A stretch of 64,000 bases of DNA from Symbiodinium natans (GCA_905221605.1 CAJNDS010001225.1:273501-337500); one strand, 5' to 3'; shown: positions 27,028 through 37,870, counted from the stretch's first letter. Numbers and translations are program-made. Notes: a model not told the origin generated them from the sequence alone.

Positions 27028-27290
27028 CTACTTGGAGGTTCAGGGTACTTAGCAACCCATTGTAAGTGTAGTTAGAAACCAAGGGTTTAGGGTTTAGGGG
27101 TTTAGGGGTTACGGTTTAGGGTTTCGGCTTTAGGGTTTGGGGTTATTGGTTGAGGGTTTAGGGTTCAGGGGAAACCCGTTATAAGTGTAGCTATAACCCA
27201 CATATAAGCCCCTCAAGTACCCTAATAGGGTTATAATTAGGTTATGTGCAGCTATAATTGGGCTACTAAGTACCATGAACCTCCAGGTGG
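27028..27290. mobile_element. Family A MITE-like element with internal telomere repeats
   Basis: Left end CTACTTGGAGGTTCAGGGTA, right end GTACCATGAACCTCCAGGT. Inside: AACCCATTGTAAGTGTAGTT, about 100 bp of TTTAGGG-like repeats, then ATAAGTGTAGCTATAACCCA, CCCTCAAGTACCCTAATAGG and ATAATTGGGCTACTAAGTAC. The left flank is TTTAGGG array. It is one of the largest copies and a good reference for the family. Confidence 0.8.
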
Positions 27291-27373
27291 GGTGTCAGGC
27301 TCTGGAGTTTGGGGTTCAGGATGTAAGGTTTGGGTTTAGGGTGGGTTTGGGGGGGTGAAAGGTTTAGGGTGTG

Positions 27374-27485
27374 AACCCTAAACCCTAAACCCTAAACCCT
27401 AAACCCTAAACCCTAAACCCTAAACCCTGAACCCTAAACCCTAAACCCTAAACCCTAAACCCTAAACCCTAAACCCTAAACCCTA
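27374..27485 (-). repeat. CCCTAAA interstitial array
   Basis: About sixteen units with one CCCTGAA variant. Confidence 0.9.
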
Positions 27486-27500
27486 TACTAGATTGTTGAT

Positions 27501-27536
27501 CCGGCTTGCGAAGCCGGGTCTCCTGATCTATCAGGA
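27501..27536. other. Two adjacent perfect small hairpins
   Basis: CCGGCTTGCGAAGCCGG (7-bp stem, 3-base loop) at 27501-27517 followed by TCCTGATCTATCAGGA (6-bp stem, 4-base loop) at 27521-27536, then AAAAA. Function unknown; stem-loop RNA or DNA cruciform are both possible. Confidence 0.6.
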
Positions 27537-28050
27537 AAAATGGCACTGAATCCTAACTCTTTAGGGTTTAGGGTTTAGGGTTTAGGGTTTGGGGTTTCGG
27601 GTTTAGGGTTTAGGGTGAACCGCTTTGGGCGTACCTAAATGACCGTGACATGTCTTCCTACATATCCTGCACATCGGCGCTAGCCAAACCATGAACCCTG
27701 GCCCGGAAGCCAACACCCAACCCAAAACCCTAAACTCTGAACCCTAAACCCTAAACCCTAAACCCTAAACCCTAAACCCTCAACCCTAAACCCTGTATGG
27801 AAGTTCGAGTCGATTGAATAGCTTGCTGCTGCAGGCTACTGCCCAAATATGGCCGGGGTTTGAATCTTTGCTGCGGCAATTTCCCTGAACCCTAAACCCT
27901 AAACCCTAAACCCTAAACCGTTTTTTGGAAGCTACCAAAGCTCCTTTAACAGAATCTCCCCAGGGCCAACCCCTAAGCCGTAAACCCTGCTAGCTCTAGC
28001 ACAGCTATGCTGTTGATCTCCCAAGGGAACACCTAAACCGTAAACCCTGC

Positions 28051-28173
28051 CTACTTGGAGGTTCATGGTACATTGGTCTGTCCTTATAACCCAATTGCAA
28101 CTCCATCAGGGTACTTCAGGGGCTATGACTACGCTTCTACTGGGGTTACTAAGTACCCTGAACCTCCAAGTAG
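28051..28173. mobile_element. Family A MITE-like element, compact complete copy
   Basis: Left end CTACTTGGAGGTTCATGGTA, right end TACCCTGAACCTCCAAGTAG, an almost perfect inverted pair. About 123 bp, no internal TTTAGGG. Followed by CCCTAAA repeats. Confidence 0.8.
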
Positions 28174-28362
28174 CCCTAAACCCTAAACCAAAAAACCCTA
28201 AACCCTAAACCCTAAACCCTAAACCCTGAACCTCCAAGTAGTTCTAGCACAGCTCTGCATTTGTCCAGCGATGGTCCCTTTGGCCGTCCGGAGGTCAGGC
28301 TACAAGTAGCTACCAGGCAAGGGACCTCTGAAGCATCAGACCTTGAGCTCCGTTTTGATGTG

Positions 28363-28456
28363 GGTTTAGGGTTTAGGGTTTAGGGTTTAGGGTTTAGGGT
28401 TTAGGGTTTAGGGTTTAGGGTTTAGGGTTTAGGGTTTAGGGTTTAGGGTTTAGGGT
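28363..28456 (+). repeat. TTTAGGG interstitial array
   Basis: About thirteen perfect units. Confidence 0.9.
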
Positions 28457-28527
28457 GAAACTCTACAAGCTAAGCCGGTCTTCGAGCTCTTGTCTAATCC
28501 TTCCAGTATCTTGATTGGAGACGAGTA

Positions 28528-28641
28528 CTTGGCTGAGTTCTGAACCCCTCCTGAAAGGTTGACGTTTAGGCTCCTTATTGTAGATTCTACAAAAGCCCAA
28601 CAGGTTGAAGTCCTAAGAGCCAGCCAGAAGAAAGCCAAGAG
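28528..28641 (+). repeat. Dispersed repeat, copy 2 of a pair
   Basis: CTTGGCTGAGTTCTGAACCC ... GAAGTCCTAAGAGCCAGCCA GAAGAAAGCCAAG, matching 11101-11213 in order and spacing with scattered substitutions. Confidence 0.6.
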
Positions 28642-28839
28642 CATTTCAGTAAGCCCTGGCCCTGTATCCTAAACCTATTCCTTCTAGGCCCCTTTCTGTT
28701 TGCACAACTCGAGCTTCTGTGAGGCCCCCTGTGCTCGTGCGAGACACGCGTCGAACGTGCTGTCGTGCTGTTTGCACAACTGTGGACATCCGCCGGGGTT
28801 CCGAGGACAAGGGCGATCAGCACCCCAGACAGCGCTATA

Positions 28840-29005
28840 ACTTGGGATGGTAACAGTCCTTAGGGACTCTCAAAGGGGGTACTATAATCCTTCATTAAGG
28901 ACTGTTAGTACAAGCCTCAAACTAGCAGTCCTTCATATAGGGATTCTAATAGGGGGTATTATAATCCCCATGAAGGACTGCTAGTATAAGCGGTAACATC
29001 CCAAG
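28840..29005. mobile_element. Family B element, tandem double copy
   Basis: Outer ends ACTTGGGATGGTAACAGTCC and TAAGCGGTAACATCCCAAG. Inside are two successive hairpin modules: one with CAGTCCTTAGGGA ... TTAAGGACTGTTAGTA, the next with AGCAGTCCTTCATATAGGGA ... ATGAAGGACTGCTAGTATAA. This looks like two family B cores sharing one pair of outer ends. Confidence 0.75.
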
Positions 29006-29671
29006 CTGCAACCAGAAAAGGTCTGGGTTTTGCTGCAGTCGTGAAATGTTGGAGACGAAAAGTGGTCATGGGATAGAGGCTTAAGCCTGATATAACTTCA
29101 ATGACCCTGTCTATAAACCCCAGCTTTAAATGGACATTTTTCTCGGAATAGGGGTACCCCCTTTAAATCGAATGGAATCCCCTTAAAGAAATCATCCAAA
29201 AAGGGTACCCTAAACCCTTAACCATAAACCCTAACACCCAAATAGGCATGAACCGTCAAGTAGGGCATTGCGAGTTTAGGGTTTGGGGTTTACAAGGCTT
29301 AGCCCCAAACCCTAAACCCTAGATCAGCGAATGTTGCTTTTGCTGATTGCCTCTCTCCCGCTAGCCCTGAACCCCCCAAAACCCTGCGCGGATGAACCCT
29401 AAACCCTAAACCCTAAGCCCTAAACCTTAAACCCTAAACCCTAAGCCTAACCCCTAAACGCGAGGCCCTGCCAGTCTAAGGTTTGGCGCGATTTGGAGTC
29501 TTTAAGGGCTTGGGGTTTTAGTAGGGTTTTAGGGTTCGGGCTAGTTCAAGGATTTTTTAGGGTCTTAGGATTTTATAGGGATAGTTCAAGGATTCGGTCT
29601 TCGGATTTCAGAAAGCTAGGGAGGCGCTTTTAACGGTCTCGACGAAACGGTGGCTTAGGTGTTGTGGCCGG

Positions 29672-29741
29672 TTTAGGGTTTAGGGTTTAGGGTTTAGGGT
29701 TTAGGGTTTAGGGTTTAGGGTTTAGGGTTTAGGGTTTAGGG
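29672..29741 (+). repeat. TTTAGGG interstitial array
   Basis: Ten perfect units. Confidence 0.9.
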
Positions 29742-30862
29742 CATTCTGATCTTGCTACACCCGTACAATCCTCGCATTCTTAATGTCAGAATATTATCGT
29801 ACTATTGTTTCCAACGAAACGTTAGTACCTGTTTGCAGCTTTTTTCTGTTTTGGGTTTGGGGAATACTTTGCCTGTTAGGCCCCTTGAAACTCTAAACCC
29901 TGTACACCTTTAACCCTAAACTCAAAACCCTGTAAACCCTAAATCCGAAAAACCCTTAAAACCATATAAACCCAAACCCTAAATACCCTAAACCCTAAAC
30001 CCCATATACCCTTAACCCCATAAACCCTAACCCTGTAAACCCTGAACCCTAAACCCTCAACAATGAAACCCTAGAGACTCTACAAGCTGTTCGGAGCCCC
30101 GCGGTCATGCTCTAGAAAAAGGGGACTGAAGGAGGGACCCTTGCAAGGGCCTTAGGGATATTTAGGGTTTAGGGATATTTAGGGTTCAGGGTTTAGGGTT
30201 TAGGGTTTAGTGTTTAGGGTCTAGGGTTTAGGGTTTAGGTGGCTACTTCGTATATACGGACTTTGCGAGGTAAAGACAGGGGTTATTTAGGGGAATAAGA
30301 TCCCCTTCCTGGGGTCCCTCCTGATACCCCTTCATCCCTAAACCCTAAACCCTAAACCCTAGACTTTGTGGAGAACGCTCTCCGCGTTTGGCTCCTCCAG
30401 CAGCTTCTGGGCAAAGGACCTGGGGGCTTAGGGGTTTGCGATAAGCTTGAGGCTTGCGGGCCCTAAACCCTAAACCCTACACCCTACACCCTACACCCTA
30501 AACCCTGGGTACAAGGGGAGAATTGGGGATGGGGGGCGGCATGATAAGCCTTAACTAGGGTTTAGGGTTTAGGGTTGAGGGTTTAGGGTTTAGGGTTGAG
30601 GGTTTGGGGTTTAGGGTCCAACCCCAAGTCCGTGAGCCCTGGAAGCTCCAAAATCCGGATGGTTTAGGGATTCGGGTTTAGTGTCTAGGGTTTAGGGTTT
30701 AGGGATTCGGGTTTAGGGCTTAAGGCTTAGGGCTTAGGGCTTAGGGTTCATTACAGGGTTCTTAAGGGAGGGGCGCCTCGAGGGGGGATACGAAATTCAA
30801 CGTTCCCGAACTCCCTAAGGCTCCCAAAGCGTTGTTGAGGGTCCTTAGGTACCTACCCCCCT

Positions 30863-30962
30863 CCCTTAAGCCCTTAAGCCCTTAAGCCCTTAAGCCCTTA
30901 AGCCCTTGAGCCCTTGAGCCCTTGAGCCCTTAAGCCCTTAAGCCCTTAAGCCCTTGAGCCCC
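30863..30962. repeat. CCCTTAAG octamer satellite
   Basis: About twelve copies of CCCTTAAG/CCCTTGAG. The CTTAAG core is palindromic. The run CTTAAGGGAGGGG at 30772-30784 is the inverted counterpart of CCCCTCCCTTAAG at the array's left edge. Confidence 0.85.
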
Positions 30963-31946
30963 CGCTCCCTTAAGAATCCCTTAAACGCCCCAAAACCCCA
31001 ACCTCCAACAATCCTAAACCCTAACCCCCTAGGCCCCCCCAACCTAAAGAAAAACAAGACCCTAGCCCCGCGAAGCACGAAACCCTGAACTCTGAACCCT
31101 GAACCCCCAAAACACTAAAACACGAAAACCCGAAAACCCCCCAAAAACACTCAAAAAGCTAAAGCTAAAACACCTAAAACCCCAGCACCCTGAAACCTCC
31201 AAAGCGCCAACATCCTAAACCTCCAACCCTGTAAACCATCATTCCCTAAAACCCCTAAAGCACATAAAGCCCTGAACACTAGCGCGAAAACTCAGAACTC
31301 CAAACCCTTCAACCCTTAAAAGCCCGAAACTGCCTAAACAAACCCTCAAAACCTCAAAAAAACAAAACAATAAAAAGAAACCTTTCATATCCCTAAACCC
31401 TAAACCCTAAACCCTAAACCCTCAACCCTAACCCTAAGCCCTAAGCCCTAAACCCTAAACCCTCAACCCTAACCTAAACCCCCAATGCCGCTTGGCGTGT
31501 CGAGTGCCAGCGGGCGCCCCGACATTTGCAGCGGCGGCACTGGGGGCCGCAGCAGGCCTCGGCAAGCAACCGCTTTGAGCCACGGTTTAGGGTTTAGGGT
31601 TTAGGGTTTCGGGTTTAGGGTTTAGGGTTTAGAGGGGGTTTGGGGCTTGGGGTTGAGGGTCCGAAGTTTGGGGCTTGGGGTTTAGGATGTCGTGATACTC
31701 GTCCTTCATCATCGTTCGGTGCTTTCGTTTTAGTTCTTGAGCAGTAGACTCAGCAGAAACTCGCCTGTTTTGACTACCCTCATTGGTATAGGCAGCGAGT
31801 TCGGCATTCGTGCTGCCCCAAACCCTAAACCTAAAACCTATACACCCTAAACCCCCAACCCTAAACCCTAAACACTAAACCCTTAAACCCTAGACCCTAA
31901 ACCATCTTGAGACCCCTTTCCGATCCGTGGCTCCTGCTTGGAGTCC

Positions 31947-32146
31947 TACTTTGGAGGTTCAGGGTACGTGGTAACGCATTGTAAGTGCAGTTAGAACCCA
32001 AGCGTTTAGGGTTTAGGGTCCTATAGTGTTTAGGGTAACCCACGATAAGTGCAATCATAACACACATACAAGCCCCTTAAGTACCCTAACGGTTGTTGTA
32101 CTTGGTACAGTTACCATTGGGTTACAAAATACCATGAACCTCCAAG
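31947..32146. mobile_element. Family A MITE-like element with internal telomere repeats
   Basis: Left end CTACTTTGGAGGTTCAGGGT, right end AATACCATGAACCTCCAAGT. The interior has CATTGTAAGTGCAGTTAGAA, a short TTTAGGG block at the same relative place as in the 27028 copy, then GATAAGTGCAATCATAACAC and CCCCTTAAGTACCCTAACGG. Confidence 0.8.
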
Positions 32147-32206
32147 TTTGAATCAGTTGCAAGTCGAACTTCGAAACTGGGCGTCCGCATGTTTAGGGTT
32201 TAGGGT

Positions 32207-32515
32207 TTAGGGTTTAGGGTGTGTCCCCCTGCAGGTTGCCAGAACAAGGCCGAACTTGCAGGGCCTGGCGCATGCCGGCTCTTCTGCTGCACGGAAGTAT
32301 TCCTCATCCGTGTTAAGGGGATGAAAGTCTTTGCATGGTGACTCCGCTGTACTTCGGAAGGGCTCAGCGGGCGTCACCAAACCTTTCTTGCTCACGATGT
32401 TGGCACAGAAGAAACAAGGCTTCAAACCCGCAGAGCCCGCAACAGAGACGGTAGCACGCTGCGCATCCGCGTCGCTGTTAGAAAGCTTTAGGGCCTCAAG
32501 TTTAGGGCTTCGGAT
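32207..32515 (-). pseudogene. Exon-like coding fragment with a CFFC motif
   Basis: 103-codon open frame on the minus strand, lacking an ATG and running out into telomere-like repeat (HPKP then stop). Its composition is protein-like, unlike the neighbours: words KPCFFCANIVSKKGLV and CKDFHPLNTDEEYFRAA. The C-x2-C followed ~30 residues later by another Cys and FHPLNTDE suggests a small zinc-binding module of a kind I vaguely associate with dinoflagellate multigene or retroelement ORFs. I cannot name the family. Probably a truncated relic. Confidence 0.35.
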
Positions 32516-33133
32516 TTAGGGCCAGAAGTTTGGGGTTTAGGGCTTAGGGCCGAAAGTTAAGGGTTTAGGGTTTCGGGCCTATGCAGGATTTACGCTTTAG
32601 CATTTTTGGGCAAGGGGCTTTGTGGGTTTTTGGTGCTTGTAAGGCTCCCTACGACATCTTCTAAGGGGCTTTTATGGGAATAACCTACGCAAACGGTAGG
32701 TTTGGGATTCTTAAGGGAAGCCCAAAGGACTTCTAAACCCTCAGTCCGAAACCAAGAAGAAGCAGTCAGTCTTGGTGGCAGGATTTGAACTCACAAGGCC
32801 AATAGTTGGGGGGGAGCTACAACTTGTAGGGGTCAGGACAAGTTCCAGGACAAGGTTCGGGGTTTTCTCCAGGACTCTACAGGTATACGAACGATGCCTA
32901 CTTTGGCGTCTGAACCATTGCCTACCTTGGGCTTCTCGAAGCCCTAAACCCTAAACCCTAAACCCTAAACCCTAAACCCAAAAGTGTTAGGGCAGGTCGC
33001 GGAACTCTTGACTTCATAATAAACCCTTTCAGAATTTTGGAAGAATCGAAGAGTTCTCCTAACACACACCCCTATTGCGGCCCTGTCTTCCCTTAGAGGA
33101 TCTTTGAACGAGGGGTCCCCAAACCCAAGGGTA

Positions 33134-33255
33134 ACAGGGTGGGGCCCCCTTACTATACTAACTGTAGTTCAGGGACTTATAACCTAACTTAGGGTCCTTA
33201 TACCCCAATTTAGGGCCCTTATAACTCTACTTATAACTAGGGGGCCCCACCCTGT
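33134..33255. mobile_element. Foldback element with perfect 17-bp terminal inverted repeats
   Basis: ACAGGGTGGGGCCCCCT at 33134-33150 is the exact inverse of AGGGGGCCCCACCCTGT at 33239-33255. The interior is AT-richer with repeated TTATAAC words. Termini recall family C (ACAGGGTG) but the interior differs. Confidence 0.75.
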
Positions 33256-35460
33256 AGAGCTCTGAGAAAGAGGGGGGGGTGGGCTTCTATGAATGCTATT
33301 GAGCTGAGCATGTACTCAGCCCGAGATTCATTGAGGAGTTGAGAGCTTTGGGCCCCCAAGAGCCCTCAACCCTACACCCTGATACCCTGATGAATTCCTT
33401 AACCCCTATGCAGCTTGTGGTTTAGGGTTCATTGTTAGAGCCAGAAACCGCGCATCCCACAAACAAAAACCTAAACCCACACGTGAGGATGGACTATATA
33501 TAGGGATCATCTCCCGTCGCGTGGCCACGGATGCTGGACAGCGCTTCCCCCACGGTGTACTCCTCAACTGGCACCCTAGAGACTTTCGGGGGTTTAGGGT
33601 TTAGGGTTTAGGGTTTAGGGTTTAGGGTTTAGGGTTTAGGGTTTAGGGTTTGAAGCTTAGGGTTTATGGTTTAGGGTTTGCGATGACCCAAAGGTTCAGG
33701 GTTTAGGGTTTCGGGCGTAGAGTTTGTATGGCTTAGGCTGTAGGGTTTGGAGGGCTCAGGGTTTAGGGTTGAGGTTTTCTCTTGATAACTGGGAGGGATA
33801 GCAACATATAGCCTACCCGCTAAAACCTAAACCCCGACCCGAAACCCTTTAAACTCAACACCCTGAACTCCTGAGCCCTAGACACATGCAAAACCCTGAA
33901 CCCGAAACCCCCAAACCTGGACACCAAAAACCTTTAAAGCCATCCCCCCCGGATCAGCGAAATAGAAAATGACCCAGGGAAAGCCTGGGTCGTTCATGCT
34001 TTGGGTTTAGGCTTTCTTGGGATTCAGGTTTTAGGGTTTTAGGATTAGGGGTTCAGGGATTAGGGTTTGAGGATTTAGGGGTTCAGGGTTTAGGGCGTCA
34101 GGGTTTAGGGCTTTTGGGTTCAGGGTTTCGGGGTTTAGTTTTTCAGGGTTTCAGGGGTTTCAGTCTTATGGGTGTTTTGCCACGTCCACGCTGGGAATGT
34201 TCAAGGCTGAAAGTCGTCCTTGTGCCAGCACGTCTTTTCATCATGCCCGGTCCAACCTTTTCCGACCTCTGGGCAAGAAGTCGCGTTTGCACGGCCTCGC
34301 TTGCCTTCCGACGTGGAAGCAGTACCGGCAGCATTTACTCCAACGAAGGGTACTGAACAACCCTGCCTTGTGGCTTATCGCATGGCAGGTCTTAGGGCTT
34401 AAGGAACTTAGAGTTTGGGGAGTCGGCTTTCTTAGAGCTGTGGTTTGGGGGCTCAGGGCTTAAGGTTTAAAGTCCAGAGACCCTAAACCCTAAACCCTAT
34501 AAACCCTAAACCCTAAACCCTAAACCCTAAACCCTAAACCCCCGGGCTTGGGCTTGCTGAACATGGGGTCTCGGCCTCGGCTCTCAGGGATTGGAAAATG
34601 GCGCTTATATTGCTGTAGCCATGGCCCCACTTCCACGGTTTAGGGTTTAGGGTTTAGGGTTTAGGGTTTAGGGTTTAGGGTCATCATTCTTGTGGAACCA
34701 CTACTTCCTGGCCCAGGGTTTGGGGGGTTCGAGTATAGTAGTTGAAAAAGCAGAAACGCCATCCAGAATACCCTTTGAGCACCCTTCCTGACTCGCCAAC
34801 CAAAACTATTTTGAGACCTTTGTGCGGGTGAGGGGTATTTGCGGGCATAGGGCTGATGGAGGTAGGGCTTGGGTTTCTCCAAAAACCCTACACCCCAAAC
34901 CCGAAACCCTAGATCCTAAACCCTAAACCCTAAACCCTACGAACAGCATTCCGAAGCTGTTCTTCCGGGGAGTTGATGGCTTGGGATCTGCCGGGACGCG
35001 GCCAGAGCTGCCAGAAGATTCGCTTGGCGATTGGTGAGCTTGGCCAATTGACCTTTCTCAGGCTTCCGAGCCAAAAAACCCTAAACCCTGAACCCTGAAC
35101 CCTGAACCCTAAACCCTAAACCCTAAACCTCTGAACCGTGAACCCTGAACCCTAAACCCTAGATCCTACGGTTTAGGGCTTGCTGAACCTTGAACCCTGA
35201 AGTTTAGGCTTTCAAGGAAGAAGCTGCTCTTTATTCTGATTCCTGTGCCCCCTAACTCTTAAACCCTATAAGCCCAATTCTTTGGGGCTAAGGGTCATTG
35301 GAAGGTGAAGGTTTAGGGCTAGACATAGAACTTTCGGCTTAAGAGCTTTCCCAAACCCTTGCGCCCTTACCTGCACCTCACTTACCCTGCACCTTCACCC
35401 CTGGCTGGCTCCCTTAAACCCGAATAAACCCTAAACCCCCTAAACCCTAAATCACAACAA

Positions 35461-35541
35461 ACCCTAAACCCTAAACCCTAAACCCTAAACCCTAAACCCT
35501 AAACCCTAAACCCTAAACCCTAAACCCTAAACCCTAAACCC
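35461..35541 (-). repeat. CCCTAAA interstitial array
   Basis: About twelve perfect units. Confidence 0.9.
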
Positions 35542-37022
35542 TCACTCATAAGGGCCGCAATCTCACAAGGTTCCCCATTCAAACATCCCAAGCCTGCACT
35601 CTGCTCCCCAACAGCAGAAGCTCTTAAATCATGGGTTCCCCTACTACCCCCCTCTATACCGCCCCCTAGGCTCCCCTCTTAATAAACCTTAACTAAGCTT
35701 TATGATGGTTTAGGGTTTAGGGTTTAGGGTTTAGGGTTTAGGGTTTAAACAGCCTGAAATACAGGGGGAACCTAGGGGGGGGGGGGTGGAATTATATAGA
35801 GGGGTAGCAGGGGAACCCAGGATTCAACCCTCCGAGGTTGATGCCGGAAGTAACCGACGGAAGCATGAACCTCGGGTTGAGACGCTAAGAGGTCTCTAAA
35901 CGTTGGGGTTTGGGGTTTAGGGTTTGGGGTTTGGGGTTTACGGTTTAGGGTCCAGGGTCTAGAGGTTTAGGGGGTGCAGCTTTGCTTGGGCTGCTAAGTA
36001 CCGTATGAGTTAGGGCCTCAGCAGCCAGGGTTTAGGGGTTTGCGGTTGCGCTGAAGGGTTTAGAGCTATTACCAAGGCTTGCCAAGAAACGGCACCTGGA
36101 ATCTTATCTTCAGGCGCCTATCATATGGAGGTTCCGGACCGTCTTCTAAGCTTTGTCTTCGATACTGAGCCAACCCTGCACAGTAAGGTCTGGCTCTTGA
36201 GGTCAACTAGAGTCCCAAACAAACCAGGAACCGACATGCCGACGCTGCAACCCTAAACCCCAAACCCTGAAACCTTAACCGCAGCATCCTGATATAGGGG
36301 CATTAATATATAATTAGAATATTTTTTTTGGGGGGGGGGGGCTTATAATATCATTCGCAATCATTCCGACCCCTAAATTACGCTGAGTGCAGGCCGGCAC
36401 ACGGAAAGTTGCCCAGGGACCCTTCGTCGCCATTCTGCAGCTCCGTGCGGGTTTCCTATTACAGGTTTAGGGCTCAGGGTTCAGGGTTTTAGGGTTTAGG
36501 GTTTAGGGTTTATAGGGTTCATTATCGGGTCTATTACAGGGATTATTATGGGGTTTCTTCTAAATTCTGTTATAGGTCTTATTGTAGGGTTCATTGTGGG
36601 GTTTATAGATCTTTTCGGGTTTCCTCGCGGCTCAGGATGTCTGGTCGTCCGTGCAGGGCCTTCGGGTTTCGAGTTTTTGGGGTGCAGGATTCATTTTGGG
36701 ATTAGGGCCATTGGGGTCCTAAGCGAAAACACAAAACACGGGAGGTTCTGTGCATATGTACATACACATGTATACATCGGCATCTTGTCGCAGGCGACTT
36801 AAACACTTTGAAGCCCAGTAACCATCGTAGTTACAACAAGGGTGCGCTTTTTGTTGGGGTTGGGTACTATAGAAGGGAACCCAGAACCCAAAACAGAGCA
36901 AAAAAGGTATTAGTGGGCTGCCAAGAAGCTCTAAACCCTAATCCTAAACCCTAAACGAAGGGCCATATGGGCGTTTGCGAAAAATAGGGGACCCCCAATC
37001 TAGATTCCCAAATACAGTAGTA

Positions 37023-37087
37023 GGTCCTTAGAATAAGGACCCCAAGAAGGTACCCCCTGATTTCGGAAACCCCCCATATCAGGGGGT
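37023..37087. other. Two consecutive hairpins
   Basis: GGTCCTTAGAATAAGGACC (8-bp stem) at 37023-37041 and ACCCCCTGAT / ATCAGGGGGT (10-bp perfect stem) at 37052-37061 and 37078-37087. Possibly the core of another foldback element; no outer termini were identified. Confidence 0.5.
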
Positions 37088-37147
37088 CTTATCAAGGGAA
37101 CCTGTTAGGGGCACATCCTTCAGGGTCCGAGAATTGCAGCACAGCCC

Positions 37148-37238
37148 CTAAACCCTAAACCCTAAACCCTAAACCCTAAACCCTAGCCCTAAACCCTAAA
37201 CCCTAAACCCTAAACCCTAAACCCTAAACCCTAAACCC
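37148..37238 (-). repeat. CCCTAAA interstitial array
   Basis: About thirteen units with one shortened CCCTAG unit. Confidence 0.9.
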
Positions 37239-37320
37239 CACAGCCCCAGCCCACCGAAGCAGCGGCTCCTCAGCCCAGAGTCTCAAAAGTGCCGGTCTAA
37301 ACCCAGGGACCTTAACCTCT

Positions 37321-37409
37321 CTAAACCCTAAACCCTAAACCCTAAACCCTAAACCCTAAACCCTAAACCCTAAACCCTAAACCCTAAACCCTAAACCCTA
37401 AACCCTAAC
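37321..37409 (-). repeat. CCCTAAA interstitial array
   Basis: About twelve perfect units, 80 bp after the array at 37148. Confidence 0.9.
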
Positions 37410-37600
37410 ATTTCTAGCATGTACCCAAAGCAACAGCCCGGGCAAAAACCACGTGTGGGAGAAAAACCCTGGGCCTGAGGAATGCTAGCCGGCTGCCTCT
37501 CAGGACTCTCCAAACCCGACGCCAACCCCGAAAAGAAGCCCGACAAGCAGCACCGAAACCACCAAAGTGCTGCAGCGCCCGGTGATGTCATGGGAAGTCT

Positions 37601-37870
37601 TCACATCAAGTAGCCAAGCATCAGCTCCGCAGCTTCGCTCTTCCAAGCGCCCCGTGCGATGCTGTGGCCGAAGTAGACATACTCAGCGGACGCGCTCGCC
37701 TTCATGAGCTGCATGCGGCGGTGGTCCGCGAATAACCCCGTCAGGGCACGAAAGTTCGGCAAGAAGACGGCTTCAACCGACGCTATGAGGCTCAGGACAA
37801 ATCACACGGCCAATGCCAGCGTCGCGCCACCAGCGTAGGTGAACTTGATGGCGAGTGCGCACGAACTCAT
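37601..37870 (-). pseudogene. Degenerate coding relic with in-frame TGA
   Basis: A minus-strand frame from ATG 37870 to TGA 37601 (90 codons) is broken by one in-frame TGA at 37804-37802. The sequence is protein-like: a hydrophobic stretch (KFTYAGGATLALAV, then FVLSLIASVEAVFL after the stop) followed by a charged tail (FADHRRMQLMKASASAEYVY, ending ELMLGYLM). The surrounding 37600-37960 is GC-richer unique DNA, unlike the ITR mosaic. Family not recognised; one readthrough or error would give a small membrane protein end. Confidence 0.35.

Larger units (their letters stand above)
25835..33133. other. Telomere-repeat mosaic right of the retrotransposon
   Basis: ITR arrays, degenerate heptamers and spacers. 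The only coding-like stretch is the fragment at 32207-32515. The spacer at 28640-28840 is GC-balanced unique sequence with short open frames I cannot assign. Around 30980-31380 is an A/C-rich tract of decayed CCCTAAA-like words. Inverted-repeat elements are listed separately. Confidence 0.6.
33256..37600. other. Telomere-repeat mosaic and spacers
   Basis: ITR arrays in both orientations with unique spacers at about 33260-33590, 34190-34380, 35560-35690, 36000-36240 and 36540-36900. Open frames in these are short, lack recognisable domains and often run into heptamers. No gene is supportable. The AT-rich patch at 36700-36900 shows nothing I can name. Confidence 0.55.

Noticed and set aside
30863-30962. 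CRISPR-like array in the CCCTTAAG satellite or other short repeats
   Set aside because: There are no unique spacers between the repeats; they are simple tandem satellites in a eukaryotic context.
32772-32830. Possible minus-strand tRNA with GAGTTCAAATCCTG T-arm-like sequence
   Set aside because: The T-stem does not pair and no cloverleaf can be drawn with a matching acceptor stem.
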